Below are positions 44,512-56,330 of a DNA stretch of 64,000 bases, in pieces. Source of the DNA: Pictodentalium vernedei (taxonomy: Eukaryota; Mollusca; Scaphopoda; Dentaliida; Dentaliidae); NCBI GenBank assembly GCA_031216915.1, contig CM062295.1:177272927-177336926 (forward strand), read 5' to 3'. Every line of letters starts with the position of its first letter. Positions within the stretch are counted from its first letter, which is position 1. Made by a program: the position numbers and the translations under genes. Under the pieces are notes generated by a model, which ran no database searches, had not been told where the DNA came from, and saw nothing but the letters and a program-made list of their open reading frames with translations.

Positions 44512-47500
44512 GATAATAATAACACTTCGGCCGGCCGCTGATTTGTTGCGGTTCTCCTACGAGAAGGCCTTGGTTATCCATGTTCTACCAACTGCCTCCC
44601 TATTCCCGCGCTTCTTCTCACCTCCCAACACTCGGAGACGAACTGCTTGATGACATCCCTTACCCCATTCTTCCCAATCTCTTCGATTAGTGTATTAACC
44701 CCCTTCTTTGAGTCGCACCCTAACCACATGTTCTTCATTCTCCCATCCCACTTCCCCATTATACTCCCCGTGAATCTTGTTCTTTTAGACATATTTTAGG
44801 TATTCTATAAGAAAGTGTTCCAGGGTCTCCACCACGCCCAAGTCACACATCTGGCACTCCTTTTCACTGTTTTTCCCAGTTTTTCCCCTCAGCTCCAGGG
44901 ACCGCGACCTCAGCTTGAACAACAGTGACCCCCCCCCCCCCCCCCCCAAAGGTGCCATCAAGGTACTCTTCAAAACCAGGCTTCTCTTTATCACGCAGGC
45001 CACCCAAAGATCTCTTTGATTTGACCCCCTCTCGCCAATTACGGTTACAATCCTCCATGACCCTTTCTCTGACGATCTTTGTGCCCTGGTTTGCCCCAAC
45101 GTCAAGGTCCGAGATCTCCAATGAGTAGTTTTCTACTAGATCCCTCACTTGCAACATCCACCCCGTCTTGATATTTGAGTTGAAAGTTCTCAGGAACATT
45201 ACTTTACACCATCGGCTATCGGGGAGATTTACCAAATTATTAAGATAACCAAGTTTCAATAGGTCTATCCTGTCCTTGATCCTCATCCACCCAAGCTCAC
45301 CCCTGATCGCTTCTAGCGCTGCGGCATTACTCGATCCTGTTATCCATCGGCCTGCATCGTTCTGCAGGATTTCCAAGCTCTTAACAGCTGTGTGGTTTAG
45401 GTGTACAACTTCCGTACCGTATGTTATACTTGGCAGAACCACCATTTCCCAAATAGTTTCCCCCCACGAAAACCTTATTGAAACTGTTTCTCCCTATAAG
45501 TTTCATTTGGTTAAGGATTCGCTTCCCCTTCAGAATCAATTTATTTGTGTGGTTTCGGTAGATGCCTCTTCCTGTGATGTTTATATTTACCCCCATGTAC
45601 TCATAGTCACTAGTCTCTCCTACACTAAGAAGTCTACTGCTACCTTCCGGAATGCAGAACTCCCCAACTCTCCACCTTCGAGTGGGGTCCACTTTGCGGC
45701 CCATGGGTATAACTTTGCTCTTGCTTTCATTAAGTTCAAGTCTCCATTTGCTCCCATATTTCCCAACAATTCCCAGCATCTTCGCTAGCCCCTCTTCGCT
45801 TTCTGACACTAGCACCATATCGTCTGCAAAAAATAGCCCTGAGATCTTCAAGTCACCAACTGCAACTCCCTCGTCGCAGGAGTTCATCTCCTAAACCTTT
45901 GATGTAAAATGCAAAAAGAATTGGCGAAAGGATACACCCCTGTTTTAGGCCTATCTCCATAGGTGCACGTTTTGTTGTAATGTTTCCCAAGCTACGTTCA
46001 CTCTGTACATCTTTATATAATGCTTTCATAATCCCAACAAACTAGCCCCCAAGCCCAGAGCCCCCAGCTTGCACCACATACCCTCCCTCCATACTCTATC
46101 ATATGCCTTTTTAACATCCAAAAAGGCCATGAACATCTTTTTCTTTTTTGCTTTCGCGGATTCTATCATTTGGGATAGCGTGAAAAGATGGTCAGTGACT
46201 CTCCTTCCCTTCCTGAAGCCATTCTGGATTTCTCCCAAAAAACACTTCTCTTCGATCACCTTCTCTAATCTCCCATACAGAACTTTACAAAAGACTTTTC
46301 CAATGTTACTGCTGACAGAGATCCCTCGATAGTTATCCAAGACGTCTTTTTCCCCCTTTTTGTGAATAAATGTCACTTTACTCTCCCTCCACTCCTTTGG
46401 GACCTCTTGTTTTTCTATGGCTAAATTGAATAGGGCAGTTGAGCTTTCCAAGAGTTCCTCTCCCCCTTTTTTGATAAACTCGTTAGGAATTTCGTCCACC
46501 CCTCCCGCTTTTCCATTCCTTAATTTCGAGATCACCCTTCGCACCTCCTCAGTTTTGATTTCGCTGCACACGAAGTTCGATAGATTTTCCTCGACCTGGT
46601 TCGGACACTCTGGTGGGTTCCCCATGCCCCATCGCTTATCGTTTACCTTTTCCCAGTGCTTGACTAGTTCTAATGCGATTTGATCTCGCTCTTCTGTAAT
46701 TCTGCCATCTACTTTAATGCTCTGTGGGTTATTCCCTTTGTTACGTTTGTTCACCCGTTTCCAAAATACGCTCGAACTCGACCCCCCTCCCCCTGTCGTT
46801 CTTATCGTCCTAATAAGACTGCTATTTCGCACTCTCCGGTTGTCATCTTTAATCTTGTTTACTTTATTTCGTGCTTGTTGGTATTCTTCCTTTGCTACCA
46901 TGGTCTCATTACTTTCCACTCCCTTAAGTTTTCTACTTCTCCTGTATGCAGCACATTTAGCTTTTCTAACCTTTATGACCCTTTTCAGTTCTTCGTTCAC
47001 TCTGTACCCAAGTTCCCGTGTTGGCACCCTAATCTTTCCTACACTTTCCTTCCCTGCCTCCACTAGGCTCGCAACTATGGCGTCGGCCATCTTCTGGACA
47101 CTGCCCCCTTGGGTACGGCTGCAAGCTTTGGTTTCAGTTTTTCTTCGAACTTCGCCCAGTCGGCATCCTTTTTGAGTTCCCAAACCTCCTTGAAGCTTCC
47201 TTTGCTTTTCTCTAGGTTTTTGGCCCTCATCGTCACTGTAATCAAGTTGTGATCACTATCCAACTCTATTTTTCCCTCATCGTCCACTTCTACCCCTATC
47301 ACCTCCCTCCATAAATTCATATCTGTGATAATGTAGTCAATTATTGATTTTCTGTCGTTTCTCTCCCAGGTCCATTTCCCCTTACATCTAGCGTCCCTGT
47401 TCAGAATCTTCAGACCGAGCTCATTTGTGAAGTTCAACAGCTTCCTTCCATTCCTGTTGACTTTCTTGTCCCCACCCTATATGCCTTCTCCCTTATCACC

Positions 47501-47695
47501 TATGAGTCCATTAAAGTCGCCCATCAGAATTATACCGAGCCCCCTGTTTTCTAGTTCAGTGATATTGGACCTTACTGTTGAGTATATCGAGTCGTTCCAC
47601 TCGGGTTTACTTCCCCTCCTCCGCACAGTACACAATCCCAAGGGCAATACTTTTGTTTCTCAGACTGATCTTTACCCATCCAATTTCTTTTGATA
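44512..47695 (-). mobile_element. Family X2 LINE, long copy
   Basis: (TTA)n tail at 44,512, X2 3' end (CGACCGCGG-like block altered), ORF2 almost complete up to the endonuclease, 5' truncated near 47,695. A C tract at 44,932-44,947 is expanded to about 16 from about six at 27,003. Confidence 0.85.
44574..47690 (-). pseudogene. Family X2 ORF2, endonuclease-RT, broken
   Basis: Pieces, N- to C-terminal: endonuclease (VKINRNGRK-like region, KWTWERNDRKSIIDYIITDM, SDHNLITVT), RT N-half (46,026-47,183, with KAYDRVWREGMW), palm (45,381-45,887, FADDMVLVSESEEGLAKM) and C-terminus with CDLGVVETLEHFL. Roughly 60-70% identical to X1 by eye. Frameshifts separate the pieces, including one at the expanded C tract. 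The N-terminal part of the endonuclease is degraded (47,440-47,690). Confidence 0.85.
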
Positions 47696-48250
47696 TAGGC
47701 AAAAGAGGATGAGGTGTAGAATAAGGAGAATAGGATAGTTGAACTTAAGACTAAAGAATACATAAAACACTAAGAAAAGTAGAAGGTAAATATATACAGG
47801 ATGAATGTAAGTGCTTATATATAAGTTTAGGATGGAATCTGCTTAACCGAGGTCGAGAACTGCTGTAAGTAAGCGATGTGGATGTTCTGTATATTAATGC
47901 ATTAGTTATCAGATCGGTGAAACAACATGACGGATATTGAGGAGTGCTGAGGGAGAGGCGCGTGACACTAAGACAGAGTATATGAATGGGGTTGGGGAGG
48001 AGAGGGGGGTGAAGAGCGGTTGGGGAGCCTTATGTTATAGCTCACAAATACGTTGAAGCATTGGTGAGGTTCACAGCTTGACAACTTAGAAGATACTTGT
48101 CACATCGGTAGCACATGTTGGCAAGGAAGAAGATACCTTACGGAAAAAAGTTACCGTGATTGATCCCCCACCTAACGCGAAAGGCAGATACCACTTCTAT
48201 GAACAATTAGTGCAACACTCAACTTTCTCACCCTAATCTCAAAAGCACAA

Positions 48251-48312
48251 CCCATGATCCCTCAAAGGAACGAGCTCATTGGGCTCGTTCCAACGAGGGG
48301 TCACGGACCATG
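48251..48312. repeat. Dispersed hairpin repeat
   Basis: Arms CCCATGATCCCTC and GAGGGGTCACGG around GGAACGAGCTC / GGGCTCGTTCC. The following bases (GGAGACAGGGAGTGAAGGC, later CCGGGCAA and CGATATG) parallel the family Z 3' UTR in - orientation, so this may be a Z relic. Confidence 0.7.
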
Positions 48313-50318
48313 TCTTGGAGACAGGGAGTGAAGGCATAACCAAATTTGAACGGCTATAAATGTAAACCGCGTTGATCGCTCCTGGCCGCAACGCCGGGCA
48401 AGGGCCCAACAAGTACGATATGACATAGGAAGTGCTAGAAGGAACAATAGAAGGAAAAACACAAGTCACAGGGGCGTAAAATGGCCTTGGTTATTACTGT
48501 GTAGATTAATAATGCTTCTACCATTAAGTGGTGGGTCGTAGAGTTTGTGCGGAAATAGAGGTCTGTTTATAATAACTGGGTGTTGCGCTGGAATCATCAA
48601 GGAATTGGTACCATTACCATAAAGCAGTCACATTTGGAACGATAGACAAACCCTTCTTGCCACGAAAGTGTCGAAAATTGGAAAGAAGGGAATGTTGTTG
48701 TGTTTGAAGTACAATGGCATGGGTGAGGGGGATTCACCCCTGAATAGGCTCGATCTTACGACTCTTATACTGGAATGATGTCATCCTGCAAAAAAAAAAA
48801 AAAATTGCAAGAGGGAGTCAAGGGTGTCCCACCTAACATGACGAATCTGGAGCAAGGTTGTAAATTGTATGTAGCAGCCAGCTAAGACTCTATAAACCTC
48901 TTTGGATTTTAAGTTGTTATTACAAAGATGGTTGCCTATGCCCACCAAGCTCCTTTTCTGAAAGATTAAATATTTCAACATACGGCTTGTGATCTCCCAT
49001 CGGAATGAGCGCGGCGTGCACGCTCCAATGAGGGGTCACAGGACATGTACTCTGGGCAATTAATAAGCAAATACAGTAGCTTGGTTAGCAACTTTTGTAA
49101 TTGTCAATAGGCGTTCTTTGCCCAGTTTGAGGTTGGATGTAGGTTTTACACTGTGTCTCCAATATGCCAAGTCTCAATGTAAAAGGGATAGCTAGGTTCG
49201 CCAGAATCACTGAGCCAGGCAAGAATTATCTACAAATTATCAACCCAGAACAAAAATAGCACTCTAAACTTTAGCGAAAGGTGTCTTTCTTTTTCCGGCA
49301 AATACGATGTAATACAACGAGGTGAAAAGCGTCAAAGCGGAGATAAGACTTCGGCCGGATCTCGAAAAAATCACGATCCGGTCGAAATTTTCTGACCGGT
49401 TTTGCGAGAATAGCACTGGATGTTGGTAGCACGGGGTAGATTGGGTGTGTAGGGTAAATCGTGATATAGTATCAATACATTAAGTACCACCAATGCACGC
49501 TTCTGATCACGCAGAAGGTATTTCGATCGATCAGATCGCAAATGAAGCGTGATACATTGCACACCGGCTAATTGTAATTTTTCGTAATTTGAAAATCGCA
49601 AGAGCAACGTTAGAAAATCATAATGCCATGACCGAAGCAGGGAAGGTTCCTTAGCGAGACTTAAGATTGAAAACTAGACCCAAAACTGAACATTCTCAAG
49701 TGCATATACGTATATATACATATTGAGCAGACAGTCATTAGTGAATTTATTTTTCTACATAAACCCGAGACAAAGATGTTAAAGAATTTTTTTTTCTTGT
49801 TTTCCTTTTTTTTGGGGGGGGGGGGGCGGGGGGATTAAAATCTAGATTCAAAGTCAAACATTCTCAAGTGCATGTACGCATACATACATACTGAGCAGCT
49901 AGGCCTTCTATCTGACATTTATTTTACAATTTTAAGACCATAAGGGTGGTGTACTGGGAGTTTCGATCGGATTACAACTGGGTTGAGATCCGATTGAAAA
50001 TCTCTGTCCACTTTTTCCTCCCCGCAACTTTAAGATTACTGAGGAATCTTGATTCGTGAAAACCATACATATACAGATGTAAGTGTGAGCTACACAATTG
50101 TTTACCGCTTATATATTCTACCTTATAAGGTAGTACGAAATGTATAATGTGCCTTCGACCGTCAAAGAGATCGTATCATTATTTCCCTGTCGCTGATCTT
50201 AAGATAGATCTGTCACCCAGCTGAGAGCAGTAGGTATCCTCTACTTTCTTCAGTATCGGTCTCGACAACCAACTGGCGAGCAGTCTCCGGTGACGAAACC
50301 ACCGTTCTCGGTTTCAAG

Positions 50319-50388
50319 GACATGACTTGAGATGCCTCGCCTGAGCGAGCTCACCGAGCTCGCTCCGATGAGGGGGTCATAGGCTATG
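50319..50388. repeat. Dispersed hairpin repeat
   Basis: Stem of GAGCGAGCTC / GAGCTCGCTC within ACATGACTTGAGATGCCTC and GAGGGGGTCATAGGC. Same family as 48,251 and 62,074. Confidence 0.65.
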
Positions 50389-51323
50389 TCATAGGCTACT
50401 ATTTGTAGGCTGAAATTCTGGATCCAATGATGAAGACGTGGTAGGATTCGAATTCGGTCTTATGAGTGGAATTGACCGGTATTGACCATGGCGTTGGGTA
50501 ACAGTCTAATTTCAATAGTGACTGCCCTCAGCCCTTGGAAAATATTTCATAATTTCTTGTCCTCACCCATGAGATGGTTCTGAAACCTACATGAGTCCAT
50601 TGTATATCTTCGAACCCTTTTCTAGTTTTGACTGTTGCGTATGGTAAAGGACTAATTCGAATTGCGCCTGTTTTCAAGCCGTCGGTAAGATCCGATATAC
50701 TTTCTCGTCCAAACCCACGAGATGGTTCTGGAACCAATGTGATACCAGTGTATACTTTCAATTCTTTTCATTTTCCAGTGTCGGTCCTCATCGCCGACTG
50801 GACGACCGCTTCCTGGCGAGAAACTTGTCATAATTGCAATTGTAACTGCAGTTTGCCTCTAACAAAAAGACATTCCCAAATAATTGAACGTTTTCAGTTT
50901 TGGGCTCAGGATCAAGGCTTGTGATCCTTCATTGAAGCGAGCTCGATGACCTCGATTCTTTCAGTGGGGGTCGCGAGCTTTCTTTTAAAGGCTGTGTTTC
51001 ACACGGCTTGCTCCCTTTTCACTGTAAAAAAACCCTTGCCCAACCAGGATAGTGAACGACACTTGCATAAATTTCTTGATCTGTCTATTGTTGCCTGATT
51101 ATGTCTGTCTTGCTAACATTGTCAAAATAAAACAACATATCCTATGACTCTTCATTGGATTAAATTTGATTTCATCAATTCTCCTTTACAGAACTTACTC
51201 CATTGAAGTGTCATAACAGATTGAGAAACTGACCGTATTTTTTTACCCCTTTACTCTTAAGTACATTCTATACAGACTCAAATTGTGAACACTTTTACAG
51301 TACGTGGGGAGTGTATTATCACT

Positions 51324-51465
51324 AAATCACCAACAGAGCGAAGTAATCACCCAAACTATAATTGCAATTTGTAGACTAAAATTTTGCTTGTGTTTGATAT
51401 ACTTTGCAACAAATTTGCAATTATTGTTTGGGTGATCACTCCACTTTGCTGGTGATTAGTTACAA
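51324..51465. mobile_element. MITE-like element, about 140 bp
   Basis: Inverted ends of about 46 bp: left AATCACCAACAGAGCGAAGT..., right the near-complement ending CTTTGCTGGTGATT. Both arms share ATCACCCAAAC and ATTGCAA. The target duplication is ambiguous. No coding capacity. A family X2 3' end follows directly. Confidence 0.6.
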
Positions 51466-51478
51466 TAGTTATATCTAT

Positions 51479-51575
51479 AATAATAATAATATAATAATAA
51501 TAACACTTTGGCCAGCCGCTGATTTGTCGCGGTTCTCGGACGAGAAGGCCATGGTTACCCCTATACTCCCAACTG
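51479..51575 (-). mobile_element. Family X2 LINE, extreme 3' end only
   Basis: About 97 bases: a long TAA/TTA tail then the X2 terminus (GGCCAGCCGCTGATTTGTCG) and the first bases of the 3' coding end. Severely 5' truncated. Confidence 0.8.
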
Positions 51576-53788
51576 TACCTCTCAATGCAGGTAATTAACA
51601 AGACCTCAAACTATAAAATAACAACACTAATCATATAATATTTTTTACTCATTATTAAAACTTACCTGTTTAATCTCTTCTTCCAGTTCGTCCTCCATCT
51701 TTCCCATTAAGTTCCGGATTTGCGTACCCATATCCAGAATTTTATTAAAATCGTTCTTTGTCAACGAAATTCCTCTTTTTTTCTTCAGATCCTATAAATG
51801 GACATAGGGAACCCCCAGCCATAAACTTATTTTAATAGTCTTGCTATCCCACTCTTTGAGATAGCAAGAATCGCTCTCCGTTCTTAACTTTTTAAACGAG
51901 GTCATTTTTAAACGATAGTGGCAAAGATTTGAACGATATGTCCAAAAAGCAGAATGTTCATTCGTTATATGGATGTTTGGTTGCCAAGGGATTTCGTTTT
52001 GGAACATTTAACAGCATTGCTTTCACCAAATAGTTTGAATTATTTACATGTTGGTATTCATAACGGTAAAAGGAATCAAAACAAATTTGGACATTGAAAA
52101 AGAGACAGTATCACGGGTCAAAAGTACAAATTCACATGACTCCATATGACCGATTACAGAATGAGTTGAAGGTGGAAATTTTAATTTAAGCAAGGATTAA
52201 ATTCAATTCTTTTTATTTTGAAAGTATATTAAATATAAACTGAATAGATAAAAAAGACCGACAATCATGCAGAGGTCCCTCAAATGAAACTTTTATAACT
52301 CGTATTACCCATTTCTACTCACTGAACAACCTCGAGCTCTCAGTGACATGTTCTATAACTAATAGGTTTTAAGAAATAGTATAATTTTCTGATACCTGGT
52401 TTCAATGCAACTCACAAACAATTTATTCTATTCGTTTTCACTCTCAATGTCTCTCTTCGAAATACAAAAAGCAATCAAAAAAGTCTTTAAGGGTTTATGA
52501 TGCAGTTGAGATAGGATGATGGATTTGTTTTGTTCAAATGGTAAAATGTTTAACTGGTAGAGTGCTGGAAGCCCATATATGGGCTTTATTCTGAAATGCA
52601 GATGCTTCAGCTTAAAGGCTTCATTCTTGGAGGATGAGCATCATATTACCTTTGAAGTTAAATAATTTTGTCTATTAGGATTTGCCTTGTTACAATTCAT
52701 GAGAGAGTGCCTATTGGCACTCTCTCATGAATTGTAACAAGGCAAAGACACATGAACAAATTTTGATGACCAAAAATAATTCAGCACTCTACCAGTTAAT
52801 GAGCAATTCAGTATGGTCTGATTGTATTTATGTAAATAGCCATTTCTTTATTATTTTGACCCTCTCAATTTTGTTCATTCTGAACTCTTTCAGCCTCGTG
52901 GCCTGCATTTCTGGCCCAGCAACACGATACGTCAAATTTCACTAGGAAGAAATGGCTGCTAAGTAATCTTGGTGGTAGAACAATTAATATTTCAACGTGC
53001 AGTCTGAAGGCTGCGTATTGAAATATTAATTACTCTATCCCCAATAATGGATACTGACTCTTCCAGTTCTGCCATTTAACTGGCATGGAAGATACCACCA
53101 GCGTTCAAGGGGTTAATTACACATTGTAGGTGATTGTGATTAGAAGTCTTAAAACAAGCAAACTACACAAACATTATAGAGCAGTGATCAAAGTTAACAC
53201 GTCATTCTTACATAATATATTATATCTATAGACTCAGTCTTTCATTTCGTCATGGAAAGGTGTGATCTCTCATTAACGATTACGTAACTTATCTCTTAAC
53301 TTCTAATCTACCTCATCCATACTGATCTCACTATTTTCATAATAATATTCAATTCTTAAATGTGATAGAGACTAATTGAAGTGTTTGTAGCTCTATTATT
53401 TATTTTGATGTGACTGATTTAGATGGTCTTTCATTCTAAAACAAGTTGTTTTCATCAGTTGTTTTTTTTTTTGGGGGGGGGGCGGGTGGGGGGGGGGGGG
53501 GGGCTCGTTAAATTCTGTGAATAGGTTCATTAAACCTCTCATTGCTGCAGTAAACGAGCCATGATTAGGTTTATATGATCCCTTCAGAAAATTCAATCAG
53601 ATAAGTTGGAGTCAGGTAATTATTTCCGACATAAATATGGTGTGATCTCGTTAACAAATTATTAAGAAACATAAAGATCCTAGGTTCCTATTGACCCCAC
53701 TCAAAATATTTATCTTAATTACGTTTTTTTTATATCAGTACACTGAGGCCGATAAAGAGAAACATAATTATTTTTTTCATTTGGATAT
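51576..53788. other. Unassigned AT-rich DNA
   Basis: No supported gene. Contains a perfect palindrome (52,681-52,746), a smaller fold-back near 52,983-53,035, and a run of T then G tracts near 53,460-53,505. Likely intergenic. Confidence 0.5.
52681..52746. repeat. Perfect palindrome, 31-bp arms
   Basis: TTTGCCTTGTTACAATTCAT... and its exact complement around a 4-base loop TATT. Would extrude as a cruciform or fold as an RNA hairpin. Confidence 0.9.
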
Positions 53789-53874
53789 GACTGAAGTAGT
53801 ATAGCATGTACCCGATCGGGGTTCATTGGGGGTAAGAGTACTTGGAATAGGGTCAGAACTAACAAAAATAGACC

Positions 53875-54419
53875 TCGAACAGTACGGCAGACGGGCCAAT
53901 TTACGTCTCTCCGGAGTAATTGAGAAGTCAGGAGAAGATACTGACAATATTGTTTTAGACATTGCCAGCAAAATAGGCGTCAGCATGTCAATAGAGGATA
54001 TTTCTCGGAGCCACCGAGTAGGACCCAAAGTTGTCAATGGAAAGCCCATGGAAGCCCGTCCAATTATTTTCCGTCTAAGCAGCTACAGAATACGTAACAA
54101 ACTCTTTCGCTCACGAACTAAATTAAAGTCAGTCAAGCTTGGTCATGATTCTTGTCATCAAAGGCCTAACCATCCCGGTATATTCATCAATGAAGATCTA
54201 ACCAGGACTCGTGCTTCGATAGCTCGCAGAGCTCGTTTTATGGTGCGCGACGGGAAGCTCCAGGACTCGTGGACCTTTGACGGAGTCATCTTTGTTAAAC
54301 GCAGAGATGGCTCAGTCGAAAGGATCACGAGCCCATGGCAGATGGACAACCTGGAAAAAAGTTTCAGGATTGTTCAAAAAATTAACTTAAACACATCACA
54401 GTCCCATATTGTAGATTAG
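53875..54419 (+). pseudogene. Family Z ORF1, C-terminal part (L1-type)
   Basis: From the truncation point the frame gives EQYGRRANLRLSGV (start of an L1 ORF1-type RNA-recognition fold), then SHRVG, ARPIIFRLSSYRIRNKLF, and a C-terminal domain with IFINEDLTRTRASIARRAR and DGVIFVKRRDGS, ending at TAG 54,417-54,419. The coiled coil that should precede it is missing; the upstream in-frame residues come from the flanking transposon. Probable role: nucleic-acid chaperone in the RNP. Confidence 0.8.
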
Positions 54420-54537
54420 ACTTCATTAAGACACATGAAGCCTGCACCTACACCTATATTAGGTACCGATACAACGGTTCTTTCGAGTATCTTCGGGTAA
54501 GAATTGGCTAAATCGAGCATAGTGAATCTATCGCCGT

Positions 54538-54803
54538 AGCCACTGTTTATGATGAGTGAGATCGCCTGTACTCACAAATGTGTGAGTACAGGCGATCTCA
54601 CTCATCATAAATAGTGGCTATTGGCAACATTGCTTCAATCCAGTATCTAAACTTAGCCTGTGTAAGAGAAACACATCCTGTCACCCTGGGGCTAAATCGA
54701 GCATAGTGAATCTATCGCCGTAGCCACTATTTATGATGAGTGAGATCGCCTGTACTCACAAATGTGTGTGTACAGGCGATCTCACTCATCATAAATAGTG
54801 GCT
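54538..54803 (+). repeat. Tandem pair of long palindromes
   Basis: Two units of about 184 bp, each with an almost perfect palindrome: 54,538-54,620 and 54,722-54,803, arms of about 39 bp including GATGAGTGAGATCGCCTGTA. Lies in the spacer between ORF1 and ORF2 of Z5. Confidence 0.85.
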
Positions 54804-54989
54804 ATTGGCAACATTGCTTCAATCCAGTATCTAAACTTAGCCTGTGTAAGAGAAACACACCCTGTCACCCTGGCACTAAACACCAATGAATTAACAAATA
54901 AACAAACAAAAATAAATAAATAAATACATAAACTAACACATTTACATTGATCATCCCAGCCCACCCTTATCCGCTGTTTTATCAAATGT

Positions 54990-56330
54990 GTGAGTGCAGA
55001 CGAGCTCGTTCCAATGGGGGGTCATGAGCTGTGTTTAATTTTTCTGTTCAATTTTTCTTTTCTCTTTTTTAAATGTTTAATTATCCAATAATTTGTTTTG
55101 AGGGTGCCGTCTGCTGCTATTGATCGGCATGGGGTTATCTCTGATTAACGGCAACAATGCTTCAACTCAGTATTTATCAATTATTAGTATCTATTAATTA
55201 TATTCTTGGCTCGAAAACATAGCTCATTATCCCTCACTGGAGGGAGCTCGTTAAGCTCGCTCCAGTGAGGGGTCATGAGCTGTGTTTAATTTTTCTGTTT
55301 GATTTTTCTTTTTCCTTTTTTAAAAGTTTAGCTATCCAATAATTTGTTTTGAAGGTGTCGTCTGCAGCTATTGGTCGGCAAGGGGTTATCTCCGATTAAC
55401 GACAACAATGCTTCAATTCAGTATCTATTAATTATCAGTAATAATAATAATAACTCTTTGGCCAGCCGCTGATTTGTCGCGGTCCTCATAAGAGAAGGCC
55501 ATCATTCCCCCTGCACCCCACCCCCTCTTCCCCTCCTCTCCTCCCAGCATTCAGATATAAACTGCTTAATAGTGTCCCTCACTTCCTCTTTTTCAATTTC
55601 TTCAATAAGCATTCCTACCCTCTCCCTCGTGTCCCCCTTCAGCCATCTATCCTTTGTTTCTTCACCCCACTTCTGCATTATTCTTCCAGTAAATTTTATT
55701 CTATGAGGTATATACTGTGGGCATTCCAAGAGAAAATGTTCCAGGGTCTCCACTACTCCAGAGTGGCACATTTGGCATCCCTTTTCCCCATCTCTCCCAA
55801 TTTTTCCCCGAAGCTCCAGTGATCTTGATCTCAGTTTGAACAGCAGTGACCCTCCAAAGGTGCCATCTAGGTACTTCTCAAAAGCTGGCTTTTCTTTATA
55901 TTGTAACCCCTGCAGTGATCTTTTCACGCTAACCCCTGCTCGCCAGTTTCGATTGCAATCTTCCATGACTCTCTCTTTGACAAACCTTTTGCCTTCTTTC
56001 ATTCCTACTTCTATGTTTGTGACCTCTATAGAGTAATTGTCCATTAGTTCCCTCACATGTTTTGACCACCCCGTTTCTATATTAGAAATATCAGTATCTA
56101 TTAATTATATTCTTGGCTCGAAAACATAGCTCATTATCCCTCACTGGAAAGAGCTCGTTGAGCTCGTTCCAGTGGGGGGTCATGAGCTGTGTTTAATTTT
56201 TCTGTTTGATTTTTTTGATTTTTTTTTTTTTTTTTTCCTTTTTCAAATGTTTAGTTATCCAATAATTTGTTTTGAAAGTGTCGTCTGCTGCTATTGATCG
56301 GCATGGGGTTATCTCCGATTAACGGCGTGA
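54990..56330 (+). repeat. Tandem repeat of about 248 bp with hairpins, interrupted by X1
   Basis: Three units (from about 55,020, 55,269 and 56,175) share TCATGAGCTGTGTTTAATTT, a GTCGTCTGC block and a hairpin (CCCTCACTGGA ... TCCAGTGAGGGG at 55,220-55,282; again 56,126-56,190). The second unit is split by the X1 fragment at 55,441-56,088. Confidence 0.8.
55441..56088 (-). mobile_element. Family X1 LINE 3' fragment with 8-bp TSD
   Basis: A 648-bp 5'-truncated X1 copy flanked by TATCAGTA (55,433-55,440 and 56,089-56,096). The - strand frame from 56,056 to 55,502 encodes the last 184 residues of ORF2 unbroken (CQMCHSGVVETLEHFLLECP, end GGGVQGE). X1 was therefore active after this Z5 spacer formed. 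Confidence 0.9.

Larger units (their letters stand above)
47696..51320. other. Non-coding region with hairpin repeats and a diverged tandem repeat
   Basis: No supported gene. Hairpin repeats lie at 48,251-48,312, about 48,985-49,045, 50,319-50,388 and 50,915-50,985. A diverged tandem pair of about 150 bp lies around 50,545-50,790 (CACGAGATGGTTCTG-type block twice). A T/G homopolymer pair is at 49,790-49,835. Parts near 48,240-48,470 and 50,890-50,985 resemble family Z 3' UTRs. Confidence 0.6.

Noticed and set aside
49790-49835. Telomere-like G-rich sequence (also 28,945 and 53,460)
   Set aside because: Homopolymer T then G runs without a TTAGGG-type unit.
53826-53874. Start of a complete ORF1 protein at 53,826
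   Set aside because: The first residues come from the outer transposon and target duplication; the LINE begins at 53,875.
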